Below are positions 7,972 to 9,318 of a stretch of DNA of 9,318 nucleotides, piece by piece. Positions within the stretch are counted from its first letter, which is position 1. Every line of letters starts with the position of its first letter. Source of the DNA: Hyphomonas sp. (GTDB lineage Bacteria; Pseudomonadota; Alphaproteobacteria; Caulobacterales; Hyphomonadaceae); contig DNFL01000170.1 in assembly GCA_003486945.1 (NCBI GenBank), positions 1-9,318 on the forward strand, given 5' to 3'. The position numbers and the translations under genes are program-made. The notes beneath the pieces were generated by a model, which was not told the origin of the DNA, searched no databases, and saw nothing but the letters and a program-made list of their open reading frames with translations.

Positions 7972-8028
7972 CCCTTTGTGACAAGGGTTTGACCACGCCC
8001 CGCCGGGGGGCTCAAGGCAGTTTCTGCC
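7972..8028 (-). terminator. Three tandem small inverted repeats after gshA
   Basis: In transcript order after the gshA stop there are three perfect 5-bp stems: 8016-8020/8024-8028 (3-nt loop), 7997-8001/8007-8011 (5-nt loop, all G/C) and 7972-7976/7983-7987 (6-nt loop). None is followed by a U-tract. They occupy the 118-bp gap before the transporter gene, which must also hold any separate transporter promoter. A terminator function is possible but weakly supported, and short stems are common in GC-rich DNA. Confidence 0.3.
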
Positions 8029-8040
8029 GTTAGGGGAAGC

Positions 8041-9318
8041 CTAGTAGGCCTCTTCCGCAAACACCTTGCGCACGTCGCGGCCCCAGGGGCCGTGATAGCG
8101 CGCCAGCAGCCGCTCCGCCGGCGTCAGGCCCGAAGCGGCAATCTCGTCCAGCCCGGAAAGGAAGCCAGACTCGTCATCGCCCGAGGCCGAAAGCTGCCCG
8201 CGCTCGCGCAGGCCGGCGCGCGAAATCGTCAGCACGTCCTTCGCCAGATCCTGCATCGAGCGTCCGCCCGGAATGGGTGTGCGCAGACCCAGCGTACGCA
8301 CGCTCTGGCGCATCGCCTCCCGCTCCGGCGCGGTCCAGTGCTTCACCAGGTCCCACGCCGCATCCAGCGCAGACTGCGAATAGAGGATGCCTGTCCAGAA
8401 CGCCGAGAAGGCACACAGCCGGTCCCACGGCCCCGCATCCGATCCGCGCATCTCGAGGAAACGCTTCAGGCGCACTTCCGGGAAGATCGTCGACAGGTGA
8501 TCGGCAAAGTCATCCATCGCCGGGCGCTCACCCGGCAGGATCGGCAGCTTGCCGTCCATGAAGTCACGGAAGCTGAGGCCCGACGCATCGAGATACTGCC
8601 CGCCCCGGCGCACGAAATACATCGGCACATCGAGCGCATAATCGACATATTGCTCGAACCCGAACCCGTCCTCGAACGCAAACGGCAGCATGCCCGAACG
8701 GTCTGGGTCCGTATCCGTCCAGATATGCGAGCGATACGAAAGGAAGCCATTCGGCCGCCCTTCCAGGAACGGAGAATTTGCAAACAGCGCCGTGCCGAGC
8801 GGCTGCAACGCCAGCGACACGCGCAGCTTCTGCACCATGTCCGCTTCCGATCCGAAATCGAGGTTCGCCTGCACCGTGCAGGTGCGGAACATCATTTGCC
8901 GGCCAAGGCGCCCGACCTTGTCCATGTACGCGGTCATGATCTTGTAGCGGCCCTTGGGCATGACTGGCGTCTCCGCCATCGACCAGAGCGGGCTCGCGCC
9001 AAGACCGACAAAGCCGATCCCCAACGGCTCCGCAATCTCGCGCACTTCCGCGAGATGGCGGCCCACTTCCGTACAGGTATCGTGGATCGATTCCAGAGGC
9101 GCGCCCGAAAGCTCGAACTGCCCGCCCGGCTCCAGGCTCACGCTCGCCCCGTCGCGCTTCAGGCCGATCAGGTGCCCGCCCTCAACAATCGGCTCCCACG
9201 CGAACCGGTCGCGCAGGCCTTCCAGCATGGCGAGGATCGAGGCCTTGCCTTCATACGGCAGCGGTTTCAGCCCGTCCCAGGTGAAACCAAACTTCTCGTG
9301 CTCGGTGCCGATGCGCCA
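8041..9318 (-). CDS. gshA: Glutamate-cysteine ligase, plant/proteobacterial type (GCS2 family), 5' end cut by window edge
   Basis: The enzyme joins L-glutamate and L-cysteine using ATP to make gamma-glutamylcysteine, the first step of cytoplasmic glutathione synthesis. The frame is open to the right edge and gives 425 residues. An ATG at 9228 is internal, because the family's conserved WRIGTEHEKFGF lies upstream of it, exactly at the edge. About 30 N-terminal residues are missing compared with the usual length of around 455. Numbering from the first visible residue, further signatures are SLEPGGQFELSG (61-72), GLGASPLWS (105-113), FRTCTVQANLDFG (144-156), FANSPFLEGRPNGFLSYRSH (179-198) and RLKRFLEMRGSDAG (283-296). 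These mark the plant-like class found in alphaproteobacteria and not the E. coli class. Three cysteines are visible (C82, C147, C302); no redox regulation can be inferred. The gshB gene is not in the window. The gene ends 118 bp before the transporter on the same strand and is probably a separate transcription unit or the head of a longer one. Confidence 0.97.
   Translation of the reverse strand, partial: WRIGTEHEKFGFTWDGLKPLPYEGKASILAMLEGLRDRFAWEPIVEGGHLIGLKRDGASVSLEPGGQFELSGAPLESIHDTCTEVGRHLAEVREIAEPLGIGFVGLGASPLWSMAETPVMPKGRYKIMTAYMDKVGRLGRQMMFRTCTVQANLDFGSEADMVQKLRVSLALQPLGTALFANSPFLEGRPNGFLSYRSHIWTDTDPDRSGMLPFAFEDGFGFEQYVDYALDVPMYFVRRGGQYLDASGLSFRDFMDGKLPILPGERPAMDDFADHLSTIFPEVRLKRFLEMRGSDAGPWDRLCAFSAFWTGILYSQSALDAAWDLVKHWTAPEREAMRQSVRTLGLRTPIPGGRSMQDLAKDVLTISRAGLRERGQLSASGDDESGFLSGLDEIAASGLTPAERLLARYHGPWGRDVRKVFAEEAY

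Noticed and set aside
5955..8033. Very long plus-strand open frame (692 residues) opposite the peptide transporter
   Set aside because: Its composition is extreme (Arg, His, Gln, Glu), it has no recognisable motifs, and the opposite strand has a clear POT protein with a good ribosome site.
9226..9228. ATG as the gshA start
   Set aside because: The conserved GTEHEKF motif of the family is encoded upstream of it, so it is an internal methionine and the gene continues past the window.

Overview
This is an ordinary chromosomal stretch of a GC-rich aerobic alphaproteobacterium. The evidence is an aa3-type cytochrome c oxidase cluster in the alphaproteobacterial order (ctaC-ctaD-ctaB) with tldD close by, a plant-type glutamate-cysteine ligase, and GC-rich third codon positions. 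Protein flavour and gene neighbourhood suggest the Caulobacterales/Hyphomonadaceae side of the class. That placement is inference and was not tested.

Layout: (1) Positions 1-3419, minus strand, hold a respiratory operon read right to left: ctaC (subunit II), ctaD (subunit I) and the first two thirds of ctaB (heme O synthase, cut by the left edge). The ctaC-ctaD gap is 23 bp. The ctaD-ctaB gap is 109 bp and carries two strong hairpins. (2) Positions 3420-3572 are a divergent intergenic region that must hold the promoters for ctaC and for the rightward genes. (3) Positions 3573-5574, plus strand, hold a small exported TPR-repeat protein and then a complete TldD metalloprotease. (4) The tldD stop converges, 3 bp apart, with a minus-strand gene for a secreted cupin protein. 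A hairpin spans both stop codons. (5) Positions 5578-7922, minus strand, hold the cupin gene and, 5 bp upstream of it, a large POT/PTR2-family proton-coupled peptide transporter; these two form a transcriptional pair. (6) Positions 8041-9318, minus strand, hold gshA (glutamate-cysteine ligase), missing about its first 30 residues at the right edge. It is separated from the transporter by 118 bp containing three small inverted repeats.

How the genes fit together: CtaC and CtaD form the catalytic core of the terminal oxidase, and CtaB makes heme O, the precursor of its heme A. The TPR protein is uncharacterised, and its position makes an envelope or oxidase-related role possible but unproven. 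TldD normally works with TldE/PmbA, which is not in the window. The transporter, TldD and GshA all touch peptide or thiol metabolism, but nothing here shows that they form one system.

No tRNA, rRNA, insertion sequence, CRISPR array, phage remnant or disrupted gene was seen. I did not find a convincing undescribed system. The best leads are modest: the ctaD-ctaB hairpins, the extra N-terminal hydrophobic segment and enlarged periplasmic loop of the peptide transporter, and the unassigned cupin and TPR proteins.
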